64,000 bases of DNA, taken from the NCBI RefSeq assembly GCF_018687815.1, contig NZ_CP061306.1, positions 1,116,001-1,180,000 on the forward strand. Reading direction: 5' to 3'. Under the pieces are notes generated by a model that saw only the letters and a program-made list of their open reading frames with translations, was not told the origin of the DNA and made no database searches. The DNA comes from Polynucleobacter sp. JS-JIR-II-b4. GTDB taxonomy: Bacteria > Pseudomonadota > Gammaproteobacteria > Burkholderiales > Burkholderiaceae. Shown here one piece after another: positions 1 through 9,610 of this stretch. Position numbers and translations under genes: made by a program. Numbering within the stretch: the stretch's first letter is position 1; the number at the start of each line of letters is the position of its first letter.

Positions 1-763
1 GCGCTTCAGCCAAAGCAGTAACCTTGGCGATAAATGGCTCATCTTTAGGAGCAGCAGTCCAATCCCACTCTGGCTTACCAGCTTCAGAAACCAATTCGTT
101 GATAGCGTTAATCGCAGTCTGCATTTGGTCGTGACCATATACAACTGCACCTAACATGACTTCTTCAGAAAGCTGGTTAGCTTCAGACTCAACCATCAAT
201 ACAGCGGCTTGTGTACCAGCAACGATCAAATCAAGTTCGCTAGTAGCTTGCTCTGTACGAGTTGGGTTCAAGAGGTATTGACCATTAGCGTAACCAACGC
301 GTGCTGCGCCAACTGGGCCAGCAAATGGAATACCTGAAATAGCCAATGCTGCAGAAGCAGCGATCAAAGCAGGAATATCAGAAGGAACATCAGGGTTGAT
401 AGACAACACATGAACAACTACTTGAACTTCGTTCAAGAAGCCTTCTGGAAACAAAGGACGTAATGGACGGTCGATCAAGCGGGAGATCAATGTCTCACCT
501 TCTGATGGACGACCTTCGCGACGGAAGAAGCCGCCCGGAATCTTACCTGCTGCGTATGTTTTTTCTAGGTAGTCAACAGTCAACGGGAAAAAAGACTGGC
601 CTGGCTTTGCAGACTTAGAGGCTACTACTGTGCCCATTACTACTGTGTCATCAACGTTAACAATAACAGCGCCACCGGATTGACGGGCGATCTCGCCTGT
701 TTCCATAGTTACCTGATGATTGCCCCATTGAAAACTTTTTACTGCTTTTTTAAACATTGTCAT
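1..763 (-). CDS. pnp: Polyribonucleotide nucleotidyltransferase, N-terminal part (runs off the window)
   Basis: PNPase degrades RNA 3'-5' by phosphorolysis and works with RNase E in the degradosome. Only about 254 N-terminal residues are present. The first RNase PH-like core is visible, with the family stretches [20 protein letters not shown] and [15 protein letters not shown]. The start is the ATG at 763, read as [11 protein letters not shown]; a second in-frame ATG lies at 757, and a GGAGA ribosome binding site sits about 10 bases upstream. The gene lies downstream of rpsO on the same strand, the classical rpsO-pnp order. The 3' end is outside the window. Confidence 0.95.
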   Translation of the reverse strand, partial: MTMFKKAVKSFQWGNHQVTMETGEIARQSGGAVIVNVDDTVVMGTVVASKSAKPGQSFFPLTVDYLEKTYAAGKIPGGFFRREGRPSEGETLISRLIDRPLRPLFPEGFLNEVQVVVHVLSINPDVPSDIPALIAASAALAISGIPFAGPVGAARVGYANGQYLLNPTRTEQATSELDLIVAGTQAAVLMVESEANQLSEEVMLGAVVYGHDQMQTAINAINELVSEAGKPEWDWTAAPKDEPFIAKVTALAEA

Positions 764-953
764 TCTGATCTTCTCCAAATTGTTCACGCAAAACTCACAT
801 GAGAGTTGCGCTTGTCGTGGGATAAAGCAGTGTCACGACAACACTGGAGCGATTTAAGATCACAAGGGATGCCATTCCAGGGAGACTCTGAATCAACTTT
901 CAGAAGCTCATTGGAATGACACAATCCCCTACACAAATAATCTTGAAGCGCCC

Positions 954-1017
954 AAAAAAAACATGCCATCTGCTTAAGACTGAATCCGCTAAGAAACAAC
1001 CCTAAGATAGATGGCAT
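954..1017 (-). terminator. Stem-loop with U-run between rpsO and pnp
   Basis: On the minus strand a perfect 9-bp inverted repeat (AGATGGCAT at 1009-1017 against ATGCCATCT at 963-971) is followed by eight T residues at 954-961. The loop is long, about 37 bases. It sits directly after rpsO and before pnp, so it could be a partial terminator or the leader structure through which PNPase controls its own mRNA, as known in E. coli. The sequence shows the repeat and the T-run; the role is inference. Confidence 0.5.
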
Positions 1018-1033
1018 TGCATACCGATAAGAA

Positions 1034-1303
1034 TTACTTACGGAGACCTAATTTCTCAATCAATGCGCGATAGCGATCCAAATCTTTGCCTTTGAGGTAA
1101 TCCAAGAGGCGACGGCGACGTGAAACCATCTTCAACAAACCACGACGGCTGTGATGATCTTTAGCGTTAGCCTTGAAATGGGGGGTTAATTCATTGATGC
1201 GGGCTGTGAGCAATGAAACTTGAACTTCAGGGCTACCCGTATCGTTTGCGCTGCGCGCGTTATCTTTGACGATTTCCGCCGTTTTAATATCAGCAACTGC
1301 CAT
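1034..1303 (-). CDS. rpsO: 30S ribosomal protein S15
   Basis: S15 binds 16S rRNA early in 30S subunit assembly. The 89-residue length is normal for the family. The family signature is visible in [39 protein letters not shown] and the C-terminal [13 protein letters not shown]. The ATG at 1303 is preceded by a strong AAGGAG ribosome binding site at about -8. pnp follows downstream on the same strand after a 270-base gap that holds a stem-loop. There is no reasonable alternative identity. Confidence 0.98.
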   Translation of the reverse strand: MAVADIKTAEIVKDNARSANDTGSPEVQVSLLTARINELTPHFKANAKDHHSRRGLLKMVSRRRRLLDYLKGKDLDRYRALIEKLGLRK

Positions 1304-1405
1304 TTTTAATACTCCTTACTTGCGAACACTTGAGCTTTCACCCAACCTGTGTCGTGCGTGTTTAACAAAATAAAACAAAAAAGCTTTATAAATCAAAGCC
1401 ATCGA

Positions 1406-1413
1406 ATTGTAGC
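1406..1413 (-). promoter_or_regulatory. Candidate extended -10 promoter of rpsO
   Basis: The minus strand reads TGCTACAAT here, an extended -10 motif (TGn followed by TACAAT at 1411-1406) about 100 bases upstream of the rpsO ATG. I see no good -35 at 16-18 bases, which fits an extended -10 promoter. This is inference from sequence pattern only. Confidence 0.4.
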
Positions 1414-1520
1414 AGACTGCGCCCTAAAAGATCGTGCAAGGCACCAGATATTGGTATGCTGTTGGTATAAATGACACAGAAAAACATTAAAAAACTATAT
1501 AAATCAATAACTTATAAATA

Positions 1521-2117
1521 ATGAACCCTATTTTCCGCTCCTTGGCGACCCTCGTTACCCTCTATTTTTGTCTAAACGGTGCTGTTTTGGCGCAATTTTC
1601 GAACCCATTTGGATCAGATAAAACGGTTGCCCAGCAACGCCAAGAAATCCTCAAAAAGAATGATGAAATTTTGAGGCACCTATACCAAGTACAACCCAAA
1701 GCCAAAGAGCTCATTGATAAATCCGTTGGATATGCGACCTTTAGCAACTTCGGCATGAAGATTCTGATTGCAGGAGGTGGAACCGGTAGCGGCGTTGTGA
1801 TTCTCAAAGCAAATAAGAAGACCATCTATATGAATATGGCTGAAGTTCAGGCTGGCTTGGGTTTTGGCATCAAATCATTTCAGAATATTTTTGTATTTGA
1901 AACTGAGGCAGCCATGAACGATTTTGTAAATTCTGGATGGACGTTTGGTGGGCAAGTTACAGCAGCAGCCAAATACGAGAAAAATGGAGACGCCTATCAA
2001 GACGCTACCGTAGTTGCCCCAGGAGTTTTAATGTACCAATTGACAGACTCTGGCCTTGCTGCTGAAATCACCGGCAAAGGCACCAAGTACTATAAAAACA
2101 CTGACTTAAATAAGTAA
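1521..2117 (+). CDS. Secreted SYLF (Ysc84-type) lipid-binding domain protein
   Basis: This 198-residue protein has an N-terminal signal peptide (hydrophobic core about residues 8-24, likely cleavage after VLA). A SYLF/Ysc84-type domain fills the rest: the stretch KSVGYATFSNFGMKILIAGG, then a glycine-rich segment, then GLGFGIKSFQNIFVFE. Family members bind phosphoinositides in eukaryotes; in bacteria they are periplasmic or outer-membrane proteins of unknown job. The gene stands alone, convergent with leuA and divergent from rpsO. Domain assignment is from recognition of the motif pattern; function is not known. Confidence 0.8.
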   Translation: MNPIFRSLATLVTLYFCLNGAVLAQFSNPFGSDKTVAQQRQEILKKNDEILRHLYQVQPKAKELIDKSVGYATFSNFGMKILIAGGGTGSGVVILKANKKTIYMNMAEVQAGLGFGIKSFQNIFVFETEAAMNDFVNSGWTFGGQVTAAAKYEKNGDAYQDATVVAPGVLMYQLTDSGLAAEITGKGTKYYKNTDLNK

Positions 2118-2125
2118 ATCTCTTT

Positions 2126-2157
2126 ACAGATGATTCAATGATTAAGGAGTCATCTGT
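2126..2157. repeat. Inverted repeat between the convergent SYLF gene and leuA
   Basis: A perfect 8-bp inverted repeat (ACAGATGA at 2126-2133, TCATCTGT at 2150-2157) spans the convergent gene ends and overlaps the leuA stop region. Neither side has a clear T-run, so it is at best a weak terminator or an mRNA 3'-end hairpin. Confidence 0.35.
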
Positions 2158-3692
2158 GCATTGAGCTTAGCTTGACTCGGATCATGCAATTTGTTCAAAG
2201 CAGATAAATAGGCTTTTGCGGAAGCGGCAATGATGTCTGGGTCGGTACCTACCCCATTCACAATACGACCACCTTTTGCCAAGCGTACAGTAACCTCACC
2301 TTGAGACTGCGTACCTGAAGTAATGGCATTGACAGAATAGAGCAACTGCTCTGCCCCACTCTTAGCAATTTCTTCAATCGCATTCAAACTCGCATCTACT
2401 GGACCATTACCTTCTGCTTCAGAGCTAATCTCTTTATCACCCATGCGGAACGTCACGCGAGATTTAGGGCGCTCGCCAGTTTCGGAATGTTGACTTAAAG
2501 AAATAAATTTATAGTGTTCACCCTCTTCTGCCGCTGCAGAATCTGACATGATGGCAATAATATCTTCATCAAAAATCTCAGACTTTTGGTCAGCTAACGC
2601 TTTAAATCTGGTGAAAGCTTCGTTCAAATCAGCCTCGGCCTCAACAGTAATACCCAATTCTTGCAAGCGCTGTTTAAAGGCGTTACGACCGGATAATTTA
2701 CCCAAAACAATCTTATTAGCAGACCAACCCACATCTTCTGCGCGCATGATTTCATAAGTGTCACGGTTCTTCAAAATACCGTCTTGATGAATGCCTGAAG
2801 TATGTGCGAAGGCATTTGCACCGACGACCGCCTTGTTAGGCTGGACCACAAAGCCGGTGATCTGAGATACCAATTTAGATGCTGGAACAATTTGCGTTGC
2901 ATCGATGCCGCACACCATATCAAAGTAGTCTTTACGAGTGCGCAAAGCCATCACAATTTCTTCTAAAGCAGTATTACCTGCACGCTCGCCCAAGCCATTG
3001 ATCGTGCACTCAATTTGACGTGCTCCGCCAATCTTTACACCCGCCAAGGAATTAGCAACCGCCATTCCCAAGTCGTTATGGCAATGCACTGACCAGACCG
3101 CTTTATCGGAGTTAGGCACGCGGGTTCGCAAAGTCTTAATAAACTCTCCATACAACTCAGGAGTGGCATAACCTACGGTATCAGGAATGTTGATAGTAGA
3201 TGCACCTTCGTTAATAACCGCCTCAACTACCCTACACAAGAAATCCATTTCTGAGCGATAGCCATCCTCTGCAGAAAACTCAATATCTTCAGCTAAGTTA
3301 CGCGCAAAACGGATGGAGCGTTTAGCCTGTTCTAAAACCTCTTCTGGAGACATGCGTAATTTCACGGCCATGTGTAATGGACTTGTTGCCAAGAATGCAT
3401 GAATACGCTTGGCGTTTGCCGCCTGCAATGCATCGGCGGCTCGTGTGATGTCTTTATCATTCGCCCTAGCCAACGAGCAAACAATAGAGTCCTTAACAGC
3501 AGCTGCAACCGCAGATATAGCTTGGAAGTCACCCTCCGAGCTAGCAGCAAAGCCAGCCTCGATCACATCTACTTTAAGACGTTCTAACTGACGAGCAATG
3601 CGTACTTTTTCGTCTTTAGTCATGGATGCGCCAGGTGACTGTTCACCATCTCGCAAGGTGGTATCAAAAATGATTACTTTGTCGCTCATCAC
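2142..3692 (-). CDS. leuA: 2-isopropylmalate synthase
   Basis: LeuA condenses 2-ketoisovalerate with acetyl-CoA, the first committed step of leucine synthesis. The 516 residues contain the N-terminal TIM barrel with [12 protein letters not shown] (about residues 10-21), the metal-site [14 protein letters not shown], the NGLGERAGN loop and [13 protein letters not shown]. The C-terminal LeuA regulatory domain, where leucine feeds back, fills roughly residues 385-510. The start at 3692 reads [10 protein letters not shown]; the second ATG, three bases on, is equally possible. The gene is last in the ilvI-ilvH-ilvC-psd-pssA-leuA row. A leucine-rich leader ORF and a terminator lie just upstream, so transcription attenuation by charged tRNA-Leu is likely. 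Confidence 0.97.
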   Translation of the reverse strand: MMSDKVIIFDTTLRDGEQSPGASMTKDEKVRIARQLERLKVDVIEAGFAASSEGDFQAISAVAAAVKDSIVCSLARANDKDITRAADALQAANAKRIHAFLATSPLHMAVKLRMSPEEVLEQAKRSIRFARNLAEDIEFSAEDGYRSEMDFLCRVVEAVINEGASTINIPDTVGYATPELYGEFIKTLRTRVPNSDKAVWSVHCHNDLGMAVANSLAGVKIGGARQIECTINGLGERAGNTALEEIVMALRTRKDYFDMVCGIDATQIVPASKLVSQITGFVVQPNKAVVGANAFAHTSGIHQDGILKNRDTYEIMRAEDVGWSANKIVLGKLSGRNAFKQRLQELGITVEAEADLNEAFTRFKALADQKSEIFDEDIIAIMSDSAAAEEGEHYKFISLSQHSETGERPKSRVTFRMGDKEISSEAEGNGPVDASLNAIEEIAKSGAEQLLYSVNAITSGTQSQGEVTVRLAKGGRIVNGVGTDPDIIAASAKAYLSALNKLHDPSQAKLNAQMTP

Positions 3693-3742
3693 TACTCTCC
3701 GGTTTTAAATACTTCTGAACTTCTTCAGATAACACAATCTCA

Positions 3743-3776
3743 TAAAACAAAAACCCCAGCAATTAGCTGGGGCTGG
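3743..3776 (-). terminator. Attenuator terminator of leuA
   Basis: On the minus strand a perfect 7-bp GC-rich stem (CCCCAGC at 3772-3766, GCTGGGG at 3760-3754, loop TAATT) is followed by TTTTTGTTTT: a strong intrinsic terminator placed about 50 bases before leuA. Its 5' arm, GCCCCA at 3773-3768, can instead pair with TGGGGC at 3832-3827, inside the upstream leader ORF. A second hairpin (GTTAATGA at 3813-3806, TCATTAAC at 3793-3786) lies between the leader stop codon and the terminator. These mutually exclusive pairings are what ribosome-mediated attenuation needs. Confidence 0.8.
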
Positions 3777-3813
3777 TATGTGGTGGTTAATGAATCTGCT
3801 TTATCTCATTAAC

Positions 3814-3891
3814 TCAGGCCTTACCCGCCCCAAGCTTTAGGCTTAGTGCTAGCAGAAGGAGGCCAGTTAAAGGTGAGAAATTCATCAACAT
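3814..3891 (-). CDS. leuL: Leucine-rich leader peptide of the leuA attenuator
   Basis: This 25-codon ORF, too short for routine gene calling, reads MLMNFSPLTG, then four consecutive Leu codons (CTC CTT CTG CTA at 3861-3850), then ALSLKLGAGKA and a stop. Nine of 25 codons are Leu, and they cluster just before the segment that can pair with the terminator arm. Initiation could be at the ATG at 3891 or 3885; the ribosome binding site is weak (GGGG about 14 bases upstream of the first ATG). Expected behaviour: stalling on Leu codons leaves TGGGGC free to form the antiterminator, while a ribosome reaching the stop codon covers it and lets the terminator form. The ORF and structures are visible; the regulatory role is inferred from the enterobacterial leu leader, and the symbol is borrowed from there. 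Confidence 0.75.
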   Translation of the reverse strand: MLMNFSPLTGLLLLALSLKLGAGKA

Positions 3892-3919
3892 GGAATTAAT
3901 ATACCCCAAAAATAGGGAA

Positions 3920-4783
3920 TTAGCTAAAACGTTTACCGCTGAGACGCTCCCAAGCCCAAATTACATAGCCAGAGATGGAATACACCACGAATAAACCAAA
4001 CAGCGTTAAGGGTGGATTTGAGGATATCAAGACAAAGGTCAAGATCATTAAAACCATCACACCAAATGGCACGCGGTAACGGACATCCAGGGCCTTACCA
4101 CTATAAAAACGGGCATTAGAAACCATGGTGAGTCCGGCGTAGACGGCGATAAAGAAGGTAATCCAAGGGATTGCAGTATCGCGAACTGGAATCTTATTGT
4201 CATCAGCCAACCAAATAAAGCCCGCCATTAATGCACCAGCAGCCGGACTTGGTAGTCCTTGAAAAAACTTCTTATCCACTACGCCAGTATTTACATTAAA
4301 GCGGGCTAAACGCAAGGCAGCACCAGCACAGTATGTGAATGCTGCTAACCATCCCCACTTACCCAAATCTTTTAAAGCCCACTCATAAGCAACCAATGCA
4401 GGCGCAACCCCAAATGAAACCATATCAGCAAGAGAATCATACTGCTCACCAAAAGCGCTTTGAGTGTTGGTCATACGGGCTACACGGCCATCCATGCCGT
4501 CTAATACCATTGAAGCAAAGATAGCGATTGCTGCAATCTCAAACTGGTGATTCATTGCGTTCACAATGGCATAGAAGCCGCAAAACAAAGCTGCGGTTGT
4601 AAAGGCATTTGGAAGAAGATAGATACCCTTGCTGCGTAAGCGGGGCTTTTGAGGATGCAACTCCTCTACTTCGTAATCAATACCATCACCTAAGTCTTCA
4701 GCCCATTGATCTTCTGAAGAAGTAACGCGCCTCTGGGAGAGACGGCTTCGGTCAATACGACCACGACGGCGAAATGTAGTCAA
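3920..4783 (-). CDS. pssA: CDP-diacylglycerol-serine O-phosphatidyltransferase
   Basis: PssA makes phosphatidylserine from CDP-diacylglycerol and serine in the inner membrane; Psd, encoded just upstream, decarboxylates the product to phosphatidylethanolamine. The CDP-alcohol phosphotransferase motif is clear: DGMDGRVARMTN followed by FGEQYDSLADMVSFGVAP, with the conserved Asp residues. Several membrane helices follow. I place the start at the TTG at 4783 (TTFRRRGRID), which has GGGAT about 7 bases upstream and lies beyond the psd stop, giving 287 residues. The frame stays open to 4870 inside psd, but that extension looks unlike the family. Confidence 0.9.
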   Translation of the reverse strand: MTTFRRRGRIDRSRLSQRRVTSSEDQWAEDLGDGIDYEVEELHPQKPRLRSKGIYLLPNAFTTAALFCGFYAIVNAMNHQFEIAAIAIFASMVLDGMDGRVARMTNTQSAFGEQYDSLADMVSFGVAPALVAYEWALKDLGKWGWLAAFTYCAGAALRLARFNVNTGVVDKKFFQGLPSPAAGALMAGFIWLADDNKIPVRDTAIPWITFFIAVYAGLTMVSNARFYSGKALDVRYRVPFGVMVLMILTFVLISSNPPLTLFGLFVVYSISGYVIWAWERLSGKRFS

Positions 4784-4811
4784 AGAATATCCCAGTGAAT
4801 AATATTTCGAA

Positions 4812-5459
4812 TCAATCCAAACCAGGCAAACGAGCCAAGGCTGTATTTGTTGCAAATACTTTATCACCAACGCTCACTAGCGGCTCTGCAGTCAGTGGCA
4901 AATAAATATCTACTCGCGAACCAAAGCGAATAAATCCATAGCGCTCACCTGCTTTGAGGCGATCGCCAACATGAATGTAGCAAAGAATACGGCGGGCAAT
5001 TAAGCCAGCAACCTGGACTAAGGTAACTACTTGGCCATTAGCATCGATAACAACGGCGTTACGCTCGTTCTCAGTAGATGCCTTATCCAAATCCGCATTC
5101 ACAAATTTACCCGGGAAGTATTGAATCTCTTTCACCAAGCCATTTACCGCACTACGATTAGAGTGCACATTAAATACGTTCATGAATACGCTGATTTTGA
5201 GCGCTTCACGGCCAGCATATGGATCATTAGTTTTTTCAACGACAACAATCCGGCCATCAGCTGGAGATAAAACAAGATCGCGACCTAAAGCAGGAATACG
5301 CTGCGGGTCACGAAAGAACTGCAGAACAAAGAAAAAAATGATCCAAAGAGGCCATGACCAAGCTATCCCACCTAAATAGTGAACTAGCAAAGTCAATGCC
5401 CCCACTAACGCTAAATACGGCCAACCTTCTTTCGCAATAATGGGGTGCGGATACATCAT
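4812..5459 (-). CDS. psd: Phosphatidylserine decarboxylase proenzyme
   Basis: Psd converts phosphatidylserine to phosphatidylethanolamine using a pyruvoyl group formed by self-cleavage at an internal Ser. At 215 residues this is the short form of the family. The cleavage motif appears near the C-terminus as [11 protein letters not shown] (Gly-Ser), and [16 protein letters not shown] carries the conserved His residues. Two hydrophobic segments near the N-terminus (about residues 14-47) anchor the protein in the inner membrane. It lies between ilvC and pssA on the same strand with short gaps, so it is probably co-transcribed with the ilv genes. Confidence 0.95.
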   Translation of the reverse strand: MMYPHPIIAKEGWPYLALVGALTLLVHYLGGIAWSWPLWIIFFFVLQFFRDPQRIPALGRDLVLSPADGRIVVVEKTNDPYAGREALKISVFMNVFNVHSNRSAVNGLVKEIQYFPGKFVNADLDKASTENERNAVVIDANGQVVTLVQVAGLIARRILCYIHVGDRLKAGERYGFIRFGSRVDIYLPLTAEPLVSVGDKVFATNTALARLPGLD

Positions 5460-5500
5460 CTTTGTTCTGAGCCTTTTATTGAACTGCTATTAGTAGATGC

Positions 5501-6559
<1,059 letters not shown>

Positions 6560-6568
6560 TTAAAAAAA

Positions 6569-7060
6569 TTAAACCTTGAGGATACGTTCACCGCGACCAA
6601 TCCCAGAACCACCCGAACGGACGGTCTCCAGAATCGATGCGCGATCGATCGAATCAATAAAGGCATCCAACTTGGCACCATCACCTGTTAACTCGATGGT
6701 GTAACTCTTATCAGTCACATCAATGATGCGACCGCGGAAGATATCAGTAGTACGTTTGAGCTCCTCGCGTTCTTTACCTACCGCACGTACTTTAATCATC
6801 ATGAGCTCCCGCTCAATATGCGGACCTTCGCTTAAATCAAATACTTTTACTACCTCAACCAAACGGTTTAGGTGCTTAGTAATCTGTTCAATGACATCGT
6901 CCGAACCAAAAGTGACGATAGTCATGCGAGATAGGGATGGATCTTCAGTAGGTGCAACACTCAAAGTATCAATGTTGTAACCACGCGCAGAAAATAAACC
7001 CACTACACGCGATAAGGCACCCGGCTCGTTCTCTATGAGTACAGAAATGATGTGTCGCAT
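6569..7060 (-). CDS. ilvH: Acetolactate synthase small (regulatory) subunit
   Basis: This is the regulatory subunit that raises activity of the large subunit and confers valine feedback inhibition. An N-terminal ACT domain is clear: RHIISVLIENEPGALSRVVG with the ARGYNIDTLSV segment. The ALS_ss C-terminal domain follows (about residues 80-160). The start ATG overlaps the stop codon of the large subunit gene by one base (TAATG), implying translational coupling. Length 163 matches the family. ilvN is an equally valid name. Confidence 0.96.
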   Translation of the reverse strand: MRHIISVLIENEPGALSRVVGLFSARGYNIDTLSVAPTEDPSLSRMTIVTFGSDDVIEQITKHLNRLVEVVKVFDLSEGPHIERELMMIKVRAVGKEREELKRTTDIFRGRIIDVTDKSYTIELTGDGAKLDAFIDSIDRASILETVRSGGSGIGRGERILKV

Positions 7061-8847
7061 TAGAGATCCTCACTACCCAAAAGCATTTCAGTAATACCCT
7101 TGCCTGCTTGAACCATAGGCCAAACGTTTTCTTCTGGGTCAGTCTGGAAATCCATAAACACCGTACGATCTTTTAAGCGAATTGCCTCTTTAAGCGCACC
7201 CTCAACATCGGATTTTTTCTCGATACGCATACCAACGTGACCATAGGCCTCTGCCAACTTCACAAAGTCAGGCAAAGAATCCATGTATGAGCTGGAATAA
7301 CGTTTGTTATAGGTGAGCTCTTGCCACTGGCGAACCATACCTAGGTAACGATTGTTCAAGGACACGATCTTCACGGGAGTGTTGTATTGCTTGCAGGTAG
7401 AGAGCTCCTGAATACACATCTGAATAGAGCCTTCACCAGTAATGGCGAATACATCCTTATCAGGAAATGCTTTCTTGATACCCATGGCATAAGGCAAACC
7501 TACACCCATGGTACCCAGACCACCTGAATTAATCCAACGACGTGGCTGATCAAACTTATAGAACTGAGCTGCCCACATTTGATGCTGACCTACGTCAGAT
7601 GTGATGAATGCATCACCTCCAGTGAGCTCCCACAACTTTTGAACCACATACTGTGGCTTAACAATTTGTGACGCTTCGTCGTACTTCAAGCAATCTTTTT
7701 TGCGCCACTCATTAATCTGATCCCACCAAGCAGCAACTTTGTCGCCATTTTTGCGTGGGCCAGCAGCTTTCAATTGGGCAGTCATCTCTACCAATACTTC
7801 TTTGAGATTACCAACAATAGGAACATCTACTTTGACACGCTTCGAGATAACGGAGGGGTCAATATCAATATGAATAATCTTGCGCGGATGACTTGCAAAG
7901 TGCTGTGTATTCCCAATCACGCGGTCATCAAAACGAGCGCCAATAGCAATTAACACATCACTGTGTTGCATCGCCATATTGGCTTCATAAGTACCATGCA
8001 TGCCGAGCATGCCCAAGAACTGAGGACTTGTGCCAGGAAAACCGCCCAAGCCCATCAAGGTATTGGTAACTGGATAACCAAGTAAGTCGGCAAACTCTTT
8101 GAGCTCTGGAGCAGCATCAGAAAGGATAACGCCACCGCCGGTATAGATGTATGGACGCTCCGCCTCTTGCAGTAACGCTACCGCTTTACGAATCTGACCG
8201 CTGTGACCCTTTACAACAGGGTTGTAAGAGCGCATCTCCAAAGTCTCTGGATAAACAAATGGTCCTTTAGCAGCTGATACGTCTTTAGGAATATCAATCA
8301 ATACAGGACCAGGGCGGCCTGTCTGCGCGATATGGAAAGCCTTCTTCAATACCAGCGGAAGATCTTTAACATCTTTTACTAAGAAGTTGTGCTTCACCAC
8401 CGGGCGTGTGATACCAACGGTATCTGCCTCTTGGAAAGCATCTTCACCAATCGCGTACGTTGGGACGTTACCGCTGATGATCACCATTGGGATCGAATCG
8501 GTATAGGCGGTTGCGATACCGGTCACCGCATTGGTAACACCAGGACCGGAGGTAACTAATGCAACGCCAACCTTACCGGTTGCGCGCGCATAACCATCGG
8601 CAGCATGAACTGCTGCTTGCTCATGGCGAACCAAAATATGTTCGAACTTGTCTTGTTTAAAAATTTCATCGTAGATGAAGAGAACGGATCCGCCTGGGTA
8701 ACCCCAGACAAATTCAACACCCTCTTTGTGCAATGCATGCACGAGCATTTCAGCACCAATCATTTCTGGAGGCGCTTCTACGAGATTTGTATTTGCTGTG
8801 TCTTTGTTAGCTTTAGTAGCTAAAAATTCGGCGCTGCTTGTATTCAT
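7060..8847 (-). CDS. ilvI: Acetolactate synthase large (catalytic) subunit
   Basis: This thiamine-diphosphate enzyme makes acetolactate from two pyruvates, or acetohydroxybutyrate. The N-terminal domain shows GYPGGSVLFIYDEI and the catalytic Glu in RHEQAAVHAADGYARATGK. The central FAD-associated domain is around residues 220-350. The C-terminal ThDP motif is ITGEGSIQMCIQELST ending at NN. The N-terminus carries about 28 extra residues before the conserved GAEMLVHAL. It is the first gene of the ilv row, with a candidate promoter and 137-base leader upstream. Confidence 0.96.
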   Translation of the reverse strand: MNTSSAEFLATKANKDTANTNLVEAPPEMIGAEMLVHALHKEGVEFVWGYPGGSVLFIYDEIFKQDKFEHILVRHEQAAVHAADGYARATGKVGVALVTSGPGVTNAVTGIATAYTDSIPMVIISGNVPTYAIGEDAFQEADTVGITRPVVKHNFLVKDVKDLPLVLKKAFHIAQTGRPGPVLIDIPKDVSAAKGPFVYPETLEMRSYNPVVKGHSGQIRKAVALLQEAERPYIYTGGGVILSDAAPELKEFADLLGYPVTNTLMGLGGFPGTSPQFLGMLGMHGTYEANMAMQHSDVLIAIGARFDDRVIGNTQHFASHPRKIIHIDIDPSVISKRVKVDVPIVGNLKEVLVEMTAQLKAAGPRKNGDKVAAWWDQINEWRKKDCLKYDEASQIVKPQYVVQKLWELTGGDAFITSDVGQHQMWAAQFYKFDQPRRWINSGGLGTMGVGLPYAMGIKKAFPDKDVFAITGEGSIQMCIQELSTCKQYNTPVKIVSLNNRYLGMVRQWQELTYNKRYSSSYMDSLPDFVKLAEAYGHVGMRIEKKSDVEGALKEAIRLKDRTVFMDFQTDPEENVWPMVQAGKGITEMLLGSEDL

Positions 8848-8983
8848 TTTCCTTCGTCCTTTGCAATTTTCGGCAAAAAATTGTTTGGTCTGTTCTATCT
8901 CTTGCTTTTGGCCTGAGTTCGAACGGCGCTGCTACCGGAAAAAACCACTTCTTGAATGAGATTCTAGGTAGTAAGCCCTATAT

Positions 8984-9011
8984 TCTATAGCAATCCCCTA
9001 AAATGACTCAA
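8984..9011 (-). promoter_or_regulatory. Candidate sigma-70 promoter of the ilvI operon
   Basis: On the minus strand TTGAGT (9011-9006) and TATAGA (8989-8984) are spaced by 16 bases, a good match to -35/-10 elements. It lies in the gap to the divergent sigma-factor gene and about 137 bases before ilvI. The intervening leader has a hairpin, CAATTTT/AAAATTG at 8864-8883, close to the ilvI ribosome binding site, but no obvious Val/Ile/Leu-rich leader ORF with an ATG. Pattern-based inference. Confidence 0.5.
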
Positions 9012-9040
9012 TTCTTACAGATTCAGGTCTAATCCATTGC

Positions 9041-9610
9041 ATGGCATCAGCCCAAGAACTATCCGACTTTCTCAGTAGTGTTGAGCAGCGTGCTTTTAAG
9101 CAGGCGGTTTACGCCGTGCGTGACGACGATGCTGCGATGGATATCGTGCAAGATGCCATGATCAAATTAGCCGAGAAATACGGTGATAGACCAGCAGGAG
9201 AACTTCCCCTGGTATTCACCAGAATTCTGCAAAATCGCATTCATGATTGGTTTAGAAGGCAAAAGGTTAGAAATACCTGGGTCACCTTGTTTTCCAATAT
9301 GGGCAAAAAATCCGATGAAAGCGATGATTTTGACCCTTTAGAGTCCCTTGCAGCCCCTGATGACAGTGAAATTCACCAAGATGGGGCTCAAAAGCTTGAA
9401 AAAAGTCAGCTTTTACAGGCCCTTGAGTCAGAAATATCTAAATTGCCTGTACGTCAACGAGAAGCCTTCCTGATGCGTTATTGGGATGAGCTAAGCATTA
9501 CTGAGACGGCCAAAACAATGAGTTGTAGTGAAGGAAGCGTCAAAACGCACTGTTCTAGAGCCACCCAGACATTAGCTAAAGCATTGAAATTAAAAGGAAT
9601 TACGCTGTGA
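9041..9610 (+). CDS. ECF-type RNA polymerase sigma factor
   Basis: This 189-residue protein has the two-domain architecture of group IV sigma factors. Region 2 is at about residues 15-85: DIVQDAMIKLAEKYG, then FTRILQNRIHDWFRRQK. An acidic linker follows (SDESDDFDPLES). Region 4 is at about 125-180 (LPVRQREAFLMRYWDELSI, then the HTH with EGSVKTHCSRATQTL). It is first of four closely packed genes; the next gene starts four bases before its stop and encodes a small single-span membrane protein that could be its anti-sigma factor. Which genes it controls cannot be told from here; I avoid the name rpoE because the class is broad. Confidence 0.9.
   Translation: MASAQELSDFLSSVEQRAFKQAVYAVRDDDAAMDIVQDAMIKLAEKYGDRPAGELPLVFTRILQNRIHDWFRRQKVRNTWVTLFSNMGKKSDESDDFDPLESLAAPDDSEIHQDGAQKLEKSQLLQALESEISKLPVRQREAFLMRYWDELSITETAKTMSCSEGSVKTHCSRATQTLAKALKLKGITL

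Noticed and set aside
784..1017. A 77-codon minus-strand ORF between rpsO and pnp
   Set aside because: No ribosome binding site, no recognisable family, and it overlaps the stem-loop/U-run of this gap. Probably chance.
8848..8983. Leader peptide for ilvI starting at a GTG (VVFSGSS...)
   Set aside because: Only two Val codons, no branched-chain run, no terminator between it and ilvI. Not convincing as an attenuator.
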